This document shows, one piece after another, positions 1 through 9,015 of a stretch of DNA of 64,000 nucleotides. The translations under genes and the position numbers were made by a program. Source of the DNA: Catenovulum sediminis (GTDB lineage Bacteria > Pseudomonadota > Gammaproteobacteria > Enterobacterales > Alteromonadaceae). The number at the start of each line of letters is the position of its first letter. Positions within the stretch are counted from its first letter, which is position 1. The notes under the pieces were generated by a model. It saw only the letters and a program-made list of their open reading frames with translations, had not been told where the DNA came from and did no database searches. The DNA is taken from positions 2,728,001 to 2,792,000 of the forward strand of contig NZ_CP041660.1 in the NCBI RefSeq assembly GCF_007289895.1, given 5' to 3'.

Positions 1-2
1 AA

Positions 3-308
3 GATTTGTTAGGGATGCAAGAAAGTGTCAATCAGGTAAGGGTTTCTGAAAATTTACTAAAATATATTCTTCAGTTGGTACAATACACGCGGCAAAGTGA
101 TATGTTCCCCCAACCCTTGTCACCCCGTGCAAGCAGAGCAATTTTACAAGCTAGCAAAGCATGGGCATATATACATGATGCCACTTTTGTCACTGCTGAT
201 CATGTACAAGCTATTTTTACCTCAGTAGCCGAGCACAGATTGGCTGCAGGTGTTGCTATTGACGGTAAATTAAGCGAGCAAGTCTTGGCCGCGGTTGAGC
301 CGGTATAA
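3..308 (+). CDS. MoxR-family AAA+ ATPase, C-terminal fragment
   Basis: Only the last ~101 codons are present; the reading frame is open to the left edge, so the start and the Walker motifs lie outside. What remains is the helical lid of a MoxR ATPase: a run beginning LSPRASRAILQASKAWA, then a stretch ending in VTADHVQAIFTSVAEHRL, which is the usual MoxR tail. MoxR proteins act as chaperone-like ATPases that help metal or cofactor insertion, or assembly of partner proteins. The gene is followed directly by DUF58 and transglutaminase genes, the standard partners of this subfamily. The family call is firm; the specific role is unknown. Confidence 0.85.
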   Translation, partial: DLLGMQESVNQVRVSENLLKYILQLVQYTRQSDMFPQPLSPRASRAILQASKAWAYIHDATFVTADHVQAIFTSVAEHRLAAGVAIDGKLSEQVLAAVEPV

Positions 309-312
309 GTCC

Positions 313-1269
313 ATGTTTGTGATGTCGAAAAAAAGTAGAAGCTTGATGTTTGAGCGTTGGCTTAACCAGCGTATTCCCGCATCGTATAGGCACAGCTTAA
401 ATCATAAAAACCTGTTTATCTTACCATCGAAAGCAGGAGGCGCTTATCTATTTTGTATTATGGCGGTTTACCTGCTGGCGACGAACTACCAAAATAATTT
501 GATCTTATTGTTCGCTTATTGGCTCATTGCCATTTTAATCATTGCCATGATAGCAAGCTTTTTAAACCTATCTGGCTTAAAGATACAAAAACAAAACTGT
601 AACCCTGCTTTTTGTGGTGAAAGCATTGCCCTAGAAATTCGGGTCGATAGCCCTAAAGCGGCCTACCAGCTGATTTTTCATGACACTGAGCAAAGCTCTA
701 TAGATATGGTCCCTCGCGGCTCTAGCTTGCATCATCTTCATTTTTTAGCCGCAAAAAGAGGATTATTTCAGCTACCCAGAATTAAACTGATGTCGACCGC
801 ACCTTTTGGTTTGTTCAAAGTATGGACGCATATAGACTTTGCGACCGAAGCTTTGGTTTATGCCAAACCGATTGCTTGCCCTCAATATTTAGCCGGCACA
901 GGGAAATACTTGCAAGCAGGTGATGAGAAAAATACACAGGCAGATGAGTTTCAGGGTATAGAGAGCTATCGTCAAGGGGATGCACGCAGCCGTATCGTAT
1001 GGAAAAAAATGGTGCCGGGTAAAAGCTGGATGGTTAAAAATTTTGAATCCGGACAACAAACTGAAATATGGTATTCCATTCATCACCTCAGCGGCGCGTT
1101 GGAGGAGAGGTTAGGGCAACTTACTTGGCTCGTGCTGCAAGCTCATCAGCAAGGTTATCGATTTGGTATACAACTTTTTTCGCATGATATTTCACCGGAT
1201 GATGGGGTCCAACACAAATTAAATTGTTTAACAAAAATTGCGTTGACGGCTAACAAGGAAGTTTTGTGA
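313..1269 (+). CDS. DUF58 domain protein
   Basis: Membrane-anchored DUF58 protein of about 318 residues. Two hydrophobic segments lie near residues 40-85, and the family hallmark YRQGDARSRIVWKK lies near residue 220, followed by a von Willebrand A-like fold in this family. It sits between moxR and the transglutaminase gene, overlapping the latter by four bases (GTGA), so the three are probably co-translated. I chose ATG 313, just after the moxR stop. TTG 295 and ATG 322 are alternatives and none has a clear ribosome site. Function is not established for the family; proposed roles link it to envelope stress or peptide processing. Confidence 0.85.
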   Translation: MFVMSKKSRSLMFERWLNQRIPASYRHSLNHKNLFILPSKAGGAYLFCIMAVYLLATNYQNNLILLFAYWLIAILIIAMIASFLNLSGLKIQKQNCNPAFCGESIALEIRVDSPKAAYQLIFHDTEQSSIDMVPRGSSLHHLHFLAAKRGLFQLPRIKLMSTAPFGLFKVWTHIDFATEALVYAKPIACPQYLAGTGKYLQAGDEKNTQADEFQGIESYRQGDARSRIVWKKMVPGKSWMVKNFESGQQTEIWYSIHHLSGALEERLGQLTWLVLQAHQQGYRFGIQLFSHDISPDDGVQHKLNCLTKIALTANKEVL

Positions 1270-3290
1270 AAAAAACAGTGATAGCCAACACTTCGTTGTT
1301 ATCAATGGCACTGGCTTGTTTGATTTTAACTGGGTTTATGACATCGCAGGTTGGATGGCCTGCATTCGGATTCTTGGTTGCGAATGTTGGCGTTAGATTT
1401 TATCAAGAGGTTGCATCTAAAGAGCAATGGCGGCGTTTAACTAAATGGGTACCCGGATTGTTTTTTACGCTTGCCGTTTGCTTGGTGGCTTTTTCATTTT
1501 TGCAAGGCCAGCTGTTAAACAGTTTGTTTACTATGCTGATTTGTGCTCAAGGTTTAACTTTTTTAAATCTTCATCAGCAACGTTCACTGTTTACTTTAAC
1601 TTGGGTACAGATGTTTTTGACTGCAGCAACTATGATGTATTTTTTAGAGTTGTACTATGCAGTGATTTTGTTTTTAAGCAGCTTACTTGCTTTGTTTGCA
1701 ACCTTTTACCAATATCGCAGTGCACATTCGACGGTTGTTGAGCATGCTAAACAGTATTTGAAGTTAACTGTGCTGGCTTTGCCTGTCGCGCTCATATTAT
1801 TTGCTATCATGCCCAGGCTACCGCCGCTGTGGCAGATGCCTAAAGCGCAGACAAAGACAACTGGGCTACAAGAAAACTTAAACCCAGGTGATATCGCTCA
1901 ACTAAGCTTATCTTCTGATTTAGCATTTCGCGTCAACTTTTCCAGTATTGTCCCGCCTCGCGAGGCTTTGTATTGGCGTGGCTTTACCTTAGATTATTTT
2001 GACGGAAAGATATGGCAACAAAGTGGCGCAGCAAAGCAGCTTAGAAAATACGTAATCAGCAAGAATAAGGATTTACGTGGCCCTGTACAGGATGATGATG
2101 TATTAATTTACCAGGTCATTGCCGAAGCGAGTCAACAAAATTGGTTATTTGCATTAGATCTTGCAGTCAGTGATACAAAGGGCGTTGCTCTGATGCCGGA
2201 CTATAGTTTGCTCGCCAGAAAAAAGCTCAATAAAAAGTTTCAGTATCAGGTTTCGTCATATTATAACTTAGCATTAGATGACGAACCTGCATATCGCCCA
2301 CTACAGCATTATTTGCAACTACCGGAAGCACAAAATAAAAAAACACGAGAGTGGGCTTTGGCAATGAAGCAGAGGTTTCCGTCAGACACAGCTTTTGTTG
2401 AACAGGTATTAAATTATTTTAATCAAAATTCGTTTTTTTATACATTAGAGCCTAAACAAATTCCAGCGCCGGTGATTGATAACTTTATGTTTGATAGTCG
2501 GCAAGGGTTTTGTGGCCATTATGCCAGTGCTTTCGCTTACATCATGCGTGTTGCCGGTATTCCCGCGAGAATTGTCTTAGGGTATTTAGGTGGGGAGCAT
2601 AACTCAAATGGAGACTACTACAGCATTTATCAATTTGATGCACATGCTTGGGTTGAGATTTGGCAACCACAAGGTTGGACGCGCATCGATCCAACTTTGG
2701 CTGTTGCGCCAGAAAGGGTATCGTTTAATTTACAACAAGCAGTGGGGCGAGACGAATTTTTAGCGGAAAGTTTATTTTCACTGCACAAATTTGATCAAGT
2801 ACCAGGCGTGAAAAGTGCTCGGATGTTATTAGCGAATATTGATTATCAATGGACGCGATGGATTTTAAATTATGACAGCGCACAACAGGAGCGATTTTTG
2901 TCGCATATATTAGGTGCTCAAAATATTCTGCGTAGCTTGTTGATTGCCGTTAGTTTAATTGCATTATTGTTGGTGAGCTTTTTGCTGATTTGGTTCGTTT
3001 CAAAACCAGCTAATAATCAAAATAAATTACAAAAGGCATATAAAAAAGCGTTAAATTCATTAGAAAAGCTCGGGATATACAAAAAAGAAGGAGAAACACC
3101 CGCAACTCTATTGTATAAAATACGCATCGAAAATGTAGAAGTTGCAAAGCAGTGGAAAATTTTGTGTACAATAATGGATAGGATACAATATGCTGATGTC
3201 AGTGAGACAGAGCGTCAACGCTTGTATGTAAACTTGCAGAGTGTTGTCAAAAATATTAAGAAGCAGGTGCGGGACGTTGTAAGAAAGTGA
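1266..3290 (+). CDS. TgpA-like membrane transglutaminase
   Basis: A 674-residue protein with about five N-terminal membrane spans (residues 1-190), a large outer domain holding a transglutaminase-like cysteine protease core, and one further span near 550-580 followed by a short cytoplasmic DUF4129-like tail. The catalytic triad is visible: Cys416 in RQGFCGHYAS, His460 in DAHAW and Asp475 in RIDPT. This matches TgpA of Pseudomonas (DUF3488 plus transglutaminase core), a periplasmic-facing enzyme of unknown substrate. GTG start, overlapping the DUF58 gene by four bases. Last gene of the moxR operon; I see no clear terminator after it. Confidence 0.9.
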   Translation: MKKTVIANTSLLSMALACLILTGFMTSQVGWPAFGFLVANVGVRFYQEVASKEQWRRLTKWVPGLFFTLAVCLVAFSFLQGQLLNSLFTMLICAQGLTFLNLHQQRSLFTLTWVQMFLTAATMMYFLELYYAVILFLSSLLALFATFYQYRSAHSTVVEHAKQYLKLTVLALPVALILFAIMPRLPPLWQMPKAQTKTTGLQENLNPGDIAQLSLSSDLAFRVNFSSIVPPREALYWRGFTLDYFDGKIWQQSGAAKQLRKYVISKNKDLRGPVQDDDVLIYQVIAEASQQNWLFALDLAVSDTKGVALMPDYSLLARKKLNKKFQYQVSSYYNLALDDEPAYRPLQHYLQLPEAQNKKTREWALAMKQRFPSDTAFVEQVLNYFNQNSFFYTLEPKQIPAPVIDNFMFDSRQGFCGHYASAFAYIMRVAGIPARIVLGYLGGEHNSNGDYYSIYQFDAHAWVEIWQPQGWTRIDPTLAVAPERVSFNLQQAVGRDEFLAESLFSLHKFDQVPGVKSARMLLANIDYQWTRWILNYDSAQQERFLSHILGAQNILRSLLIAVSLIALLLVSFLLIWFVSKPANNQNKLQKAYKKALNSLEKLGIYKKEGETPATLLYKIRIENVEVAKQWKILCTIMDRIQYADVSETERQRLYVNLQSVVKNIKKQVRDVVRK

Positions 3291-3437
3291 AGAATGATGT
3301 TATTTTTTTGTAAAAAATAAAGAATTTTAACTTTGTAAATGATATTCTCGCAGTAAGGCTTTACTAATCCTTGTCTTCGTTGACCCTAGTAGTCAAAAAT
3401 GATGTTTTTAACTTTATAATAATTAGAGAAAGACTTA

Positions 3438-3803
3438 ATGAGCATTCCTGTATTAATTTGTGATGATTCAGCGCTGGCCCGAAAACAGGTTAAAAAAAGT
3501 TTGCCAGCTGAATGGGATGTCGAAGTTCAATTCGCGACCAACGGCAAGGAAGCATTGGATATTTTGCGCAACCAGCAAATTGGCGTTACATTTTTAGATC
3601 TGACAATGCCAGAGATCGATGGGGTCGCCGTGCTGGAAGCAAATCATGCAGAAAAACTCGTCGATTTCATTATCGTGGTTTCTGCTGATATTCAACCTGA
3701 AATGCAAAAGCGGGTAATTGAACTGGGTGCACTCGCGTTTATTCAAAAACCTGTAAATACGACTAAACTTAAAGAAATATTGCAACAATACGGATTGTTA
3801 TGA
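3438..3803 (+). CDS. Single-domain CheY-like response regulator
   Basis: A 121-residue receiver domain with no output domain. The acidic pocket is Asp9-Asp10, the phospho-acceptor is Asp54 (FLDLTMPEIDG), Ser82 is in the switch position and Lys104 precedes the conserved proline. It is distinct from the flagellar CheY at 27149. The stop overlaps the start of the CheC-like gene (ATGA), and a diguanylate cyclase gene follows two bases after that, so all three should form one operon. No histidine kinase gene lies alongside, so the phosphodonor must come from elsewhere. I infer that its phosphorylation is reset by the CheC-like partner. Confidence 0.92.
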   Translation: MSIPVLICDDSALARKQVKKSLPAEWDVEVQFATNGKEALDILRNQQIGVTFLDLTMPEIDGVAVLEANHAEKLVDFIIVVSADIQPEMQKRVIELGALAFIQKPVNTTKLKEILQQYGLL

Positions 3804-4414
3804 AAGATATAGCGCTTACCGAAGATCAAAGAGACTGTTTGCAAGAGTTGATAAATGTCGCAATGGGGCGAGCAAGTGATAAGCTCGCTCGATATTTGCA
3901 GACGTTTGTGCACCTACAAGTGCCGTACATTGAGTTGATAGACTCACAAGCTCTGCCAGAGCGATTTGCAGAAAACTATGCTGAAGAGGGCGTGTCTTTA
4001 GTCAGTCAGGGTTTTTATGGGGAGCGTGGCATATTGGGTGAGTCTCTACTTATTTATAAATCACATGATGCACATGGTATTGCTGAAATCCTCGGCTATG
4101 AACCAGATGATATTTCTGAGGTTGAGCAATTAACAGACATCAGCTCTATCCTCACAACGACTTTTTTAAATGGTCTAGCTGAACAGATAGACAATCAATT
4201 AGCTTATAGCGCTCCACGTATTGTTTCATCGGTGGACACCCCGTTAGAGCAGCATCTAGAACAATTGTCTTTTAACTGGGATTTAGCTTTAAAAGTTGAT
4301 ATCAGCTATCAGGTTACTGATTATTCGTTTAATTGCGACATGGTACTTTTAATACCGGGAGAAGCGATCGTCAACATTCAGGCTGTTTTAGACCAAATAT
4401 TGGATGAGTTTTAA
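3800..4414 (+). CDS. CheC/CheX-family phosphatase-like protein
   Basis: A 204-residue protein resembling CheC, a phosphatase of CheY-P. The family signature D/S-x3-E-x2-N is present near the N-terminus (Asp12, Glu16, Asn19). The second copy expected near residue 125 looks degenerate, with Thr in place of Glu, so the protein may have a single active centre or be mainly a binding protein. It is translationally coupled to the receiver gene upstream (four-base overlap) and precedes a GGDEF gene. Proposed role (inference): dephosphorylate or bind the upstream response regulator. Confidence 0.8.
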   Translation: MKDIALTEDQRDCLQELINVAMGRASDKLARYLQTFVHLQVPYIELIDSQALPERFAENYAEEGVSLVSQGFYGERGILGESLLIYKSHDAHGIAEILGYEPDDISEVEQLTDISSILTTTFLNGLAEQIDNQLAYSAPRIVSSVDTPLEQHLEQLSFNWDLALKVDISYQVTDYSFNCDMVLLIPGEAIVNIQAVLDQILDEF

Positions 4415-4416
4415 TT

Positions 4417-5358
4417 TTGCAGTTATCTGATATCCACTCACTCATTCTGCAACGTATTAATTCAGGCGTTTTGATTGTTGATGCGGATATCAACTTGGTT
4501 TATTTTAACCGTTTTATGGAATCCCATAGTCAACTCAAAAGTGAAGATGTCATCGGACAATCACTTTTTGATACTTTCCCTGATGCGCCTGAAAAATGGC
4601 TAAAGCGTAAAATTCAAAGTGTTTTAATGCTTAACTCGCCTGCGTTTAGTTCGTGGGAGCAACGACAATATGTTTTTAGAATGCGCCATGCCAGACCAGT
4701 CACTACGAGTAGTGAATTTATGGCACAGGATATTACCTTTATACCGGTTTGTAATCAGCAATCAAATGAAGTGGAACAAGTTTGTATTGTTATCGATGAT
4801 GTTACCGACGTGTTTTTTTATCAAGAAAAGCTTAAAGACACATTGGCGAAGCTTGAACAAGTCAGCCGCATGGATGGTTTAACTCAAGTCGCAAACCGAC
4901 GATTTTGGGAAGAGCGCTTTAAGATTGAGTTTGCCTCAGCGGTACGACATCAAAACCCCTTGTCACTGATCATGTTTGATATGGATAAATTTAAACAAGT
5001 AAATGATATTTATGGTCATCAGGGCGGCGATCTTGTTTTGGTTGAAGCGACTCGGTTAGTGCAATCAATGCTGCGTAAAGAGGATTTATTAGGCCGATAT
5101 GGTGGCGAAGAATTTGGCCTTATTTTACCGAATACTGGCGGTAAAGGTGCGTTAGAGTTAGCAGAGCGTATTCGCAAAGCTTTTCAAGTCCATCCTATGA
5201 AGTTTAAAGAACATGTGATTCATGCAACTATGAGTGTGGGCGTTTGTGAGCTAGACAACAACTTTAAAAAATATGAAGATTTAGTCACTCGTGCCGATTT
5301 AGCCTTATATCAATCCAAGCGAGACGGTCGTAATCGAACGACACTCTACCGGAAATAA
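4417..5358 (+). CDS. PAS-GGDEF diguanylate cyclase
   Basis: A 313-residue soluble protein: a PAS sensor domain at about residues 8-130, a short coiled linker (about 132-150), and a GGDEF domain to the end. The active site reads GRYGGEEFG (GGEEF at 229-233), so the enzyme should make cyclic di-GMP. An inhibitory RxxD site (Arg220 to Asp223) lies five residues before it, so product feedback is likely. No membrane segment. TTG start two bases after the CheC-like stop. PAS ligand unknown. Confidence 0.92.
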   Translation: MQLSDIHSLILQRINSGVLIVDADINLVYFNRFMESHSQLKSEDVIGQSLFDTFPDAPEKWLKRKIQSVLMLNSPAFSSWEQRQYVFRMRHARPVTTSSEFMAQDITFIPVCNQQSNEVEQVCIVIDDVTDVFFYQEKLKDTLAKLEQVSRMDGLTQVANRRFWEERFKIEFASAVRHQNPLSLIMFDMDKFKQVNDIYGHQGGDLVLVEATRLVQSMLRKEDLLGRYGGEEFGLILPNTGGKGALELAERIRKAFQVHPMKFKEHVIHATMSVGVCELDNNFKKYEDLVTRADLALYQSKRDGRNRTTLYRK

Positions 5359-5432
5359 AAAATTTATTAATCATCATCTCAATTCCAAATATTGATTGAC
5401 AGAGACGGCCAGATAAGGCACAGTTTCGCACC

Positions 5433-5489
5433 ATGAAAAAGAGCGCGATTTACACCATTACCGTCATTATAACCATCACCTTTCAATAA
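5433..5489 (+). CDS. thrL: thr operon leader peptide
   Basis: An 18-codon open frame reading MKKSAIYTITVIITITFQ, with four threonine and five isoleucine codons. It lies 44 bases upstream of a strong Rho-independent hairpin, which precedes thrA. This is the classic layout of the threonine operon attenuator: ribosome stalling at Thr or Ile codons when either charged tRNA is scarce favours an antiterminator. Too short for most gene callers. The start is the only ATG in frame and the stop is TAA. Confidence 0.93.
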   Translation: MKKSAIYTITVIITITFQ

Positions 5490-5532
5490 GGGGTGGTCAC
5501 TGGCTGTTGCGCTAAAGAAATCGAATCAATGC

Positions 5533-5567
5533 AAAAGCCCGTGACTCAAAAGGTCACGGGCTTTTTT
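5533..5567 (+). terminator. thr operon attenuator terminator
   Basis: Perfect nine-base stem GCCCGTGAC (5537-5545) with GTCACGGGC (5553-5561), seven-base loop, followed by six T. It lies between thrL and thrA. The 5' arm element GTGAC can also pair with GTCAC at 5496-5500, just after the leader peptide, which would be an antiterminator fold (inference). Confidence 0.93.
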
Positions 5568-5590
5568 GTCTGAAAAGATAGGGTAAATAC

Positions 5591-8050
5591 ATGCAAGTAT
5601 TAAAGTTTGGTGGTTCATCTCTAGCAGACGCAGCGCGTTACCAAGTGGTTAGAGATATCGTATTAGAAAAGCAAAGTTCTTCTGCAACTGCGGTTGTTTT
5701 ATCAGCACCTAAAGGCGTGACCAACATTCTGGTTGCGCTTGTACAAGAAGCAATTAAAGACCAGGATACAACCGAATTATTAAATCAGCTCAATGCGACA
5801 ATTGATAATATTATCAATGAGCTTGCTAATACTTACTCAAACTTTGATAAATCTTCTGTCGTCGCGACTAAAGAAGAAAAAATTAACTTTTTAATAAATC
5901 GCTTGCAAGGCATCCGGTTATTGGGTGAATGTCCAGACTCTGTTAATGCCAGCATTATTTGTCTAGGCGAGTTTATCAGTGTAGAAATTTTCGCAGCACT
6001 GGTACGGGCGAGTGGTTTTGACAGTGATATTATTGACCCAACGGAATTGGTTGTCGCTCGTGGTGGCTATCTTGAATCTCAAGCAGATATAGAGACAAGT
6101 CGCAAATTATTTGCACAAGCCGATTTACCGACCAATAGTGTTTGGGTCATGCCAGGTTTTTGTGCACGTAATCCAGAAGGTGAATTAGTTACTCTGGGTC
6201 GAAATGGTTCAGATTACAGTGCGGCCATATTGGCAGCCTGTATTGATGCAACCGTGTGTGAGATTTGGACAGATGTCGACGGTGTTTATAACGCAGACCC
6301 TAATAAAGTATATAATGCTCAGCTAGTAGAGCAATTGTCTTATCAGGAAGCGATGGAGCTATCTTATTTCGGTGCGAAAGTTTTACACCCGAAAACAATT
6401 GGCCCTATCGCACAATACCATATTCCATGTCGTATCCGTAACACCTTAAACCCTGCGGCCCCTGGTACACTTATTTCCAGAGAAAGCGCCGCCGGAGAAC
6501 ATGTTGTTAAAGGTATTTCTACCTTAAATGATGTCACTATGGTGAATGTTGCTGGGCCTGGCATGAAAGGCATGGTTGGTATGGCTAGCCGTATTTTCGA
6601 TGCAATATCGCGAGCGAAAATATCTGTGGTGTTGATAACACAGTCATCTTCAGAGTATAGCATCAGTTTTTGTATCCACTCAGCGGATACCGAGCGTGCT
6701 CGCAGTGTATTAGAGCAAGAATTTGAGTTAGAACTCAATAATCAATTGTTAGAGCCGATTGAATTGCGAGATCATCTATCTGTTATCTCGATTGTTGGCG
6801 ATGGTATGCGCATGCATAAAGGGGTCGCTGCTAAATTCTTTGCGTCATTGAGTCAAACTAAAGTAAATATTGTTGCGATTGCGCAAGGTTCTTCCGAGCG
6901 TTCAATTTCTGCGGTTATCGAAGGTGCAAAAGCGCAGGATGCAATCAAGGTTACGCACCAAAACTTCTTCACTAATTTACATGTAATTGATGTATTTTTG
7001 GTAGGCTGTGGTACTGTCGGTAAAGTACTGATCCAGCAGTTAACTAAGCAACAACCTATACTTAAATCGCGTAATATTAGTTTACAAGTCTATGGGATTG
7101 CGAATAGTCGTAAAATGGCATTGGCGGAAAATGGCTTGAATCTGACTGAGTGGGAAGATGCGTTAGCAAATGGTGACAGCCAGTTTACACTGGCAAATTT
7201 AAAACAGTTTGTCGCCGATAATCATTTGATTAACCCCGTAATTATTGACTGCACCAGCAATGATGCCATCGCAGCGCAATATGCTGATTTCCTATCCGCT
7301 GGCTTCCATGTGGTTACACCAAATAAAAAAGCAAACACCTCTTCGATGGCGTTCTATCACCAAATCCGTGAAGCGGCTGCAGAAACTAATCGTCGTTTTT
7401 TATACGAAACAAACGTGGGTGCCGGCTTACCGGTTATCGATACTTTGCAAAGTTTAATTAGTGCAGGTGATGAGCTGATCGGGTTTCAGGGGATTTTATC
7501 GGGTTCTTTGTCTTTCATATTCGGCAAATTAGATGAGGGGATGAGCTTATCTGAAGCAACCTCTATTGCTCGCAGTAACGGTTTTACAGAGCCTGATCCG
7601 CGTGACGATCTCAGTGGGATGGATGTCGCCCGTAAATTATTGATTATGGCACGCGAAGCCGGTATGGAAATGGAACTGGAAGATATTGAAATTCAATCTG
7701 TACTGCCGGAAGATTTTGATGCGCAAGGCTCTATTGATACGTTTATGGATAATTTACCTAAATCAGACGCTTACTATAAAAAGTTAAATGATGATGCAAA
7801 AGCTGAAGGTAAAGTATTGCGTTATGTCGGCACGATAGAAGATGGTAAGTGTCGATGCAGTATTCAAGCTGTAGGTGCTGAACATCCGTTATATGCCATT
7901 AAAGATGGTGAAAACGCGTTGGCGATTCATAGTTTATATTATCAGCCAATTCCATTGGTTATTCGTGGTTATGGTGCTGGTGCAGCGGTAACCGCTGCTG
8001 GCGTGTTTGCCGATCTAATGCGCACCATGCCTTGGAAACGCGAAGTATAA
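5591..8050 (+). CDS. thrA: Bifunctional aspartokinase I / homoserine dehydrogenase I
   Basis: An 819-residue fusion, the same size as enteric ThrA. Residues 1 to about 290 form the aspartate kinase (KFGGSS at 5-10, and a nucleotide site near [14 protein letters not shown]). Two ACT-type regulatory domains follow to about 460. The rest is homoserine dehydrogenase, with the NAD(P) motif VGCGTVGK and the catalytic region around [13 protein letters not shown]. It catalyses the first and third steps from aspartate to threonine and is normally feedback-inhibited by threonine. It starts at ATG 5591 behind AGGG and is controlled by the thrL attenuator. Confidence 0.97.
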   Translation: MQVLKFGGSSLADAARYQVVRDIVLEKQSSSATAVVLSAPKGVTNILVALVQEAIKDQDTTELLNQLNATIDNIINELANTYSNFDKSSVVATKEEKINFLINRLQGIRLLGECPDSVNASIICLGEFISVEIFAALVRASGFDSDIIDPTELVVARGGYLESQADIETSRKLFAQADLPTNSVWVMPGFCARNPEGELVTLGRNGSDYSAAILAACIDATVCEIWTDVDGVYNADPNKVYNAQLVEQLSYQEAMELSYFGAKVLHPKTIGPIAQYHIPCRIRNTLNPAAPGTLISRESAAGEHVVKGISTLNDVTMVNVAGPGMKGMVGMASRIFDAISRAKISVVLITQSSSEYSISFCIHSADTERARSVLEQEFELELNNQLLEPIELRDHLSVISIVGDGMRMHKGVAAKFFASLSQTKVNIVAIAQGSSERSISAVIEGAKAQDAIKVTHQNFFTNLHVIDVFLVGCGTVGKVLIQQLTKQQPILKSRNISLQVYGIANSRKMALAENGLNLTEWEDALANGDSQFTLANLKQFVADNHLINPVIIDCTSNDAIAAQYADFLSAGFHVVTPNKKANTSSMAFYHQIREAAAETNRRFLYETNVGAGLPVIDTLQSLISAGDELIGFQGILSGSLSFIFGKLDEGMSLSEATSIARSNGFTEPDPRDDLSGMDVARKLLIMAREAGMEMELEDIEIQSVLPEDFDAQGSIDTFMDNLPKSDAYYKKLNDDAKAEGKVLRYVGTIEDGKCRCSIQAVGAEHPLYAIKDGENALAIHSLYYQPIPLVIRGYGAGAAVTAAGVFADLMRTMPWKREV

Positions 8051-8061
8051 AAGAGGTCAAT

Positions 8062-9015
8062 ATGGCGGTAACAGCATATGCACCCGCATCAACGGGTAAT
8101 GTCAGTTTAGGTTTTGATATTTTAGGTTTAGCGCTAGCGCCAATAGATGGCACTTTGCTTGGTGACCGGGTATCGGTGCTATCAGAACAAGCTGAATTTA
8201 GTTTAGTGAATACTGGTCGCTTCGCACATAAATTACCGGCAGATGCGACACAAAACATTGTTTATGATTGTTTTATCGGTTTTCAAAAAGAAATGGCTGA
8301 ACTGGGGATAGAAGTTCAGCCTGTCGCAATGCAATTGGAAAAAAACTTGCCCATTGGTAGTGGTTTAGGTTCATCTGCAAGTTCAATCGTGGCAGCTTTA
8401 GCAGCATTAAATGCATATTATGGTAATCCGCTTAATAGCGAGAAATTACTGCGTTTAATGGGTAAATTAGAAGGTCAAATTAGTGGCAGTGTACACTATG
8501 ACAATGTCGCACCTTGCTATCTAGGTGGCTTACAATTGATGCTCGAGAGTGAGCAGAAAATTAGTTTGAGCCTACCCGTTTTTGATGACTGGTATTGGGT
8601 GATTTGTTATTCAGGTGCGAGTGTTTCAACCTCTGCTGCGCGTGAAATATTACCCGCTCAATATGATCGTTCAACAACCATAGATTTTGGCAGGCAATTA
8701 GCGGTTTTCGTCGATGCGTTGCATCGCGGTGACCGTGCATTAGCCGCTGCTGTTATGAATGATGTGATCGCGGAGCCGTATCGCAAATCATTGTTAAAAA
8801 ACTTTGATGCTGCTCGCAGTTATGCGGAGCAAGAAGGCGCGCTGGCTTTTGGCATTTCAGGCTCGGGCCCAACCGTTTTTGCCGCAGTGGATAGCCAACA
8901 AACAGCCGCTAATATCAAATTATGGTTAGAACAAAACTATATTCAAAATGAAGACGGGTTTGCCCACATTTGTAAGGTAGATACCCGCGGAACCCAAGTG
9001 TCAGAGGACGTGTAA
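8062..9015 (+). CDS. thrB: Homoserine kinase
   Basis: GHMP-family kinase of 317 residues. The ATP loop is PIGSGLGSSASSIVAAL, and the start reads MAVTAYAPASTGNVSLGFD, as in enteric ThrB. It phosphorylates homoserine to O-phosphohomoserine. I chose ATG 8062, which has AAGAGG six bases upstream and fits the family N-terminus; the longer frame from 8032 would run into thrA. Eleven bases separate it from thrA, and thrC follows immediately. Confidence 0.96.
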   Translation: MAVTAYAPASTGNVSLGFDILGLALAPIDGTLLGDRVSVLSEQAEFSLVNTGRFAHKLPADATQNIVYDCFIGFQKEMAELGIEVQPVAMQLEKNLPIGSGLGSSASSIVAALAALNAYYGNPLNSEKLLRLMGKLEGQISGSVHYDNVAPCYLGGLQLMLESEQKISLSLPVFDDWYWVICYSGASVSTSAAREILPAQYDRSTTIDFGRQLAVFVDALHRGDRALAAAVMNDVIAEPYRKSLLKNFDAARSYAEQEGALAFGISGSGPTVFAAVDSQQTAANIKLWLEQNYIQNEDGFAHICKVDTRGTQVSEDV

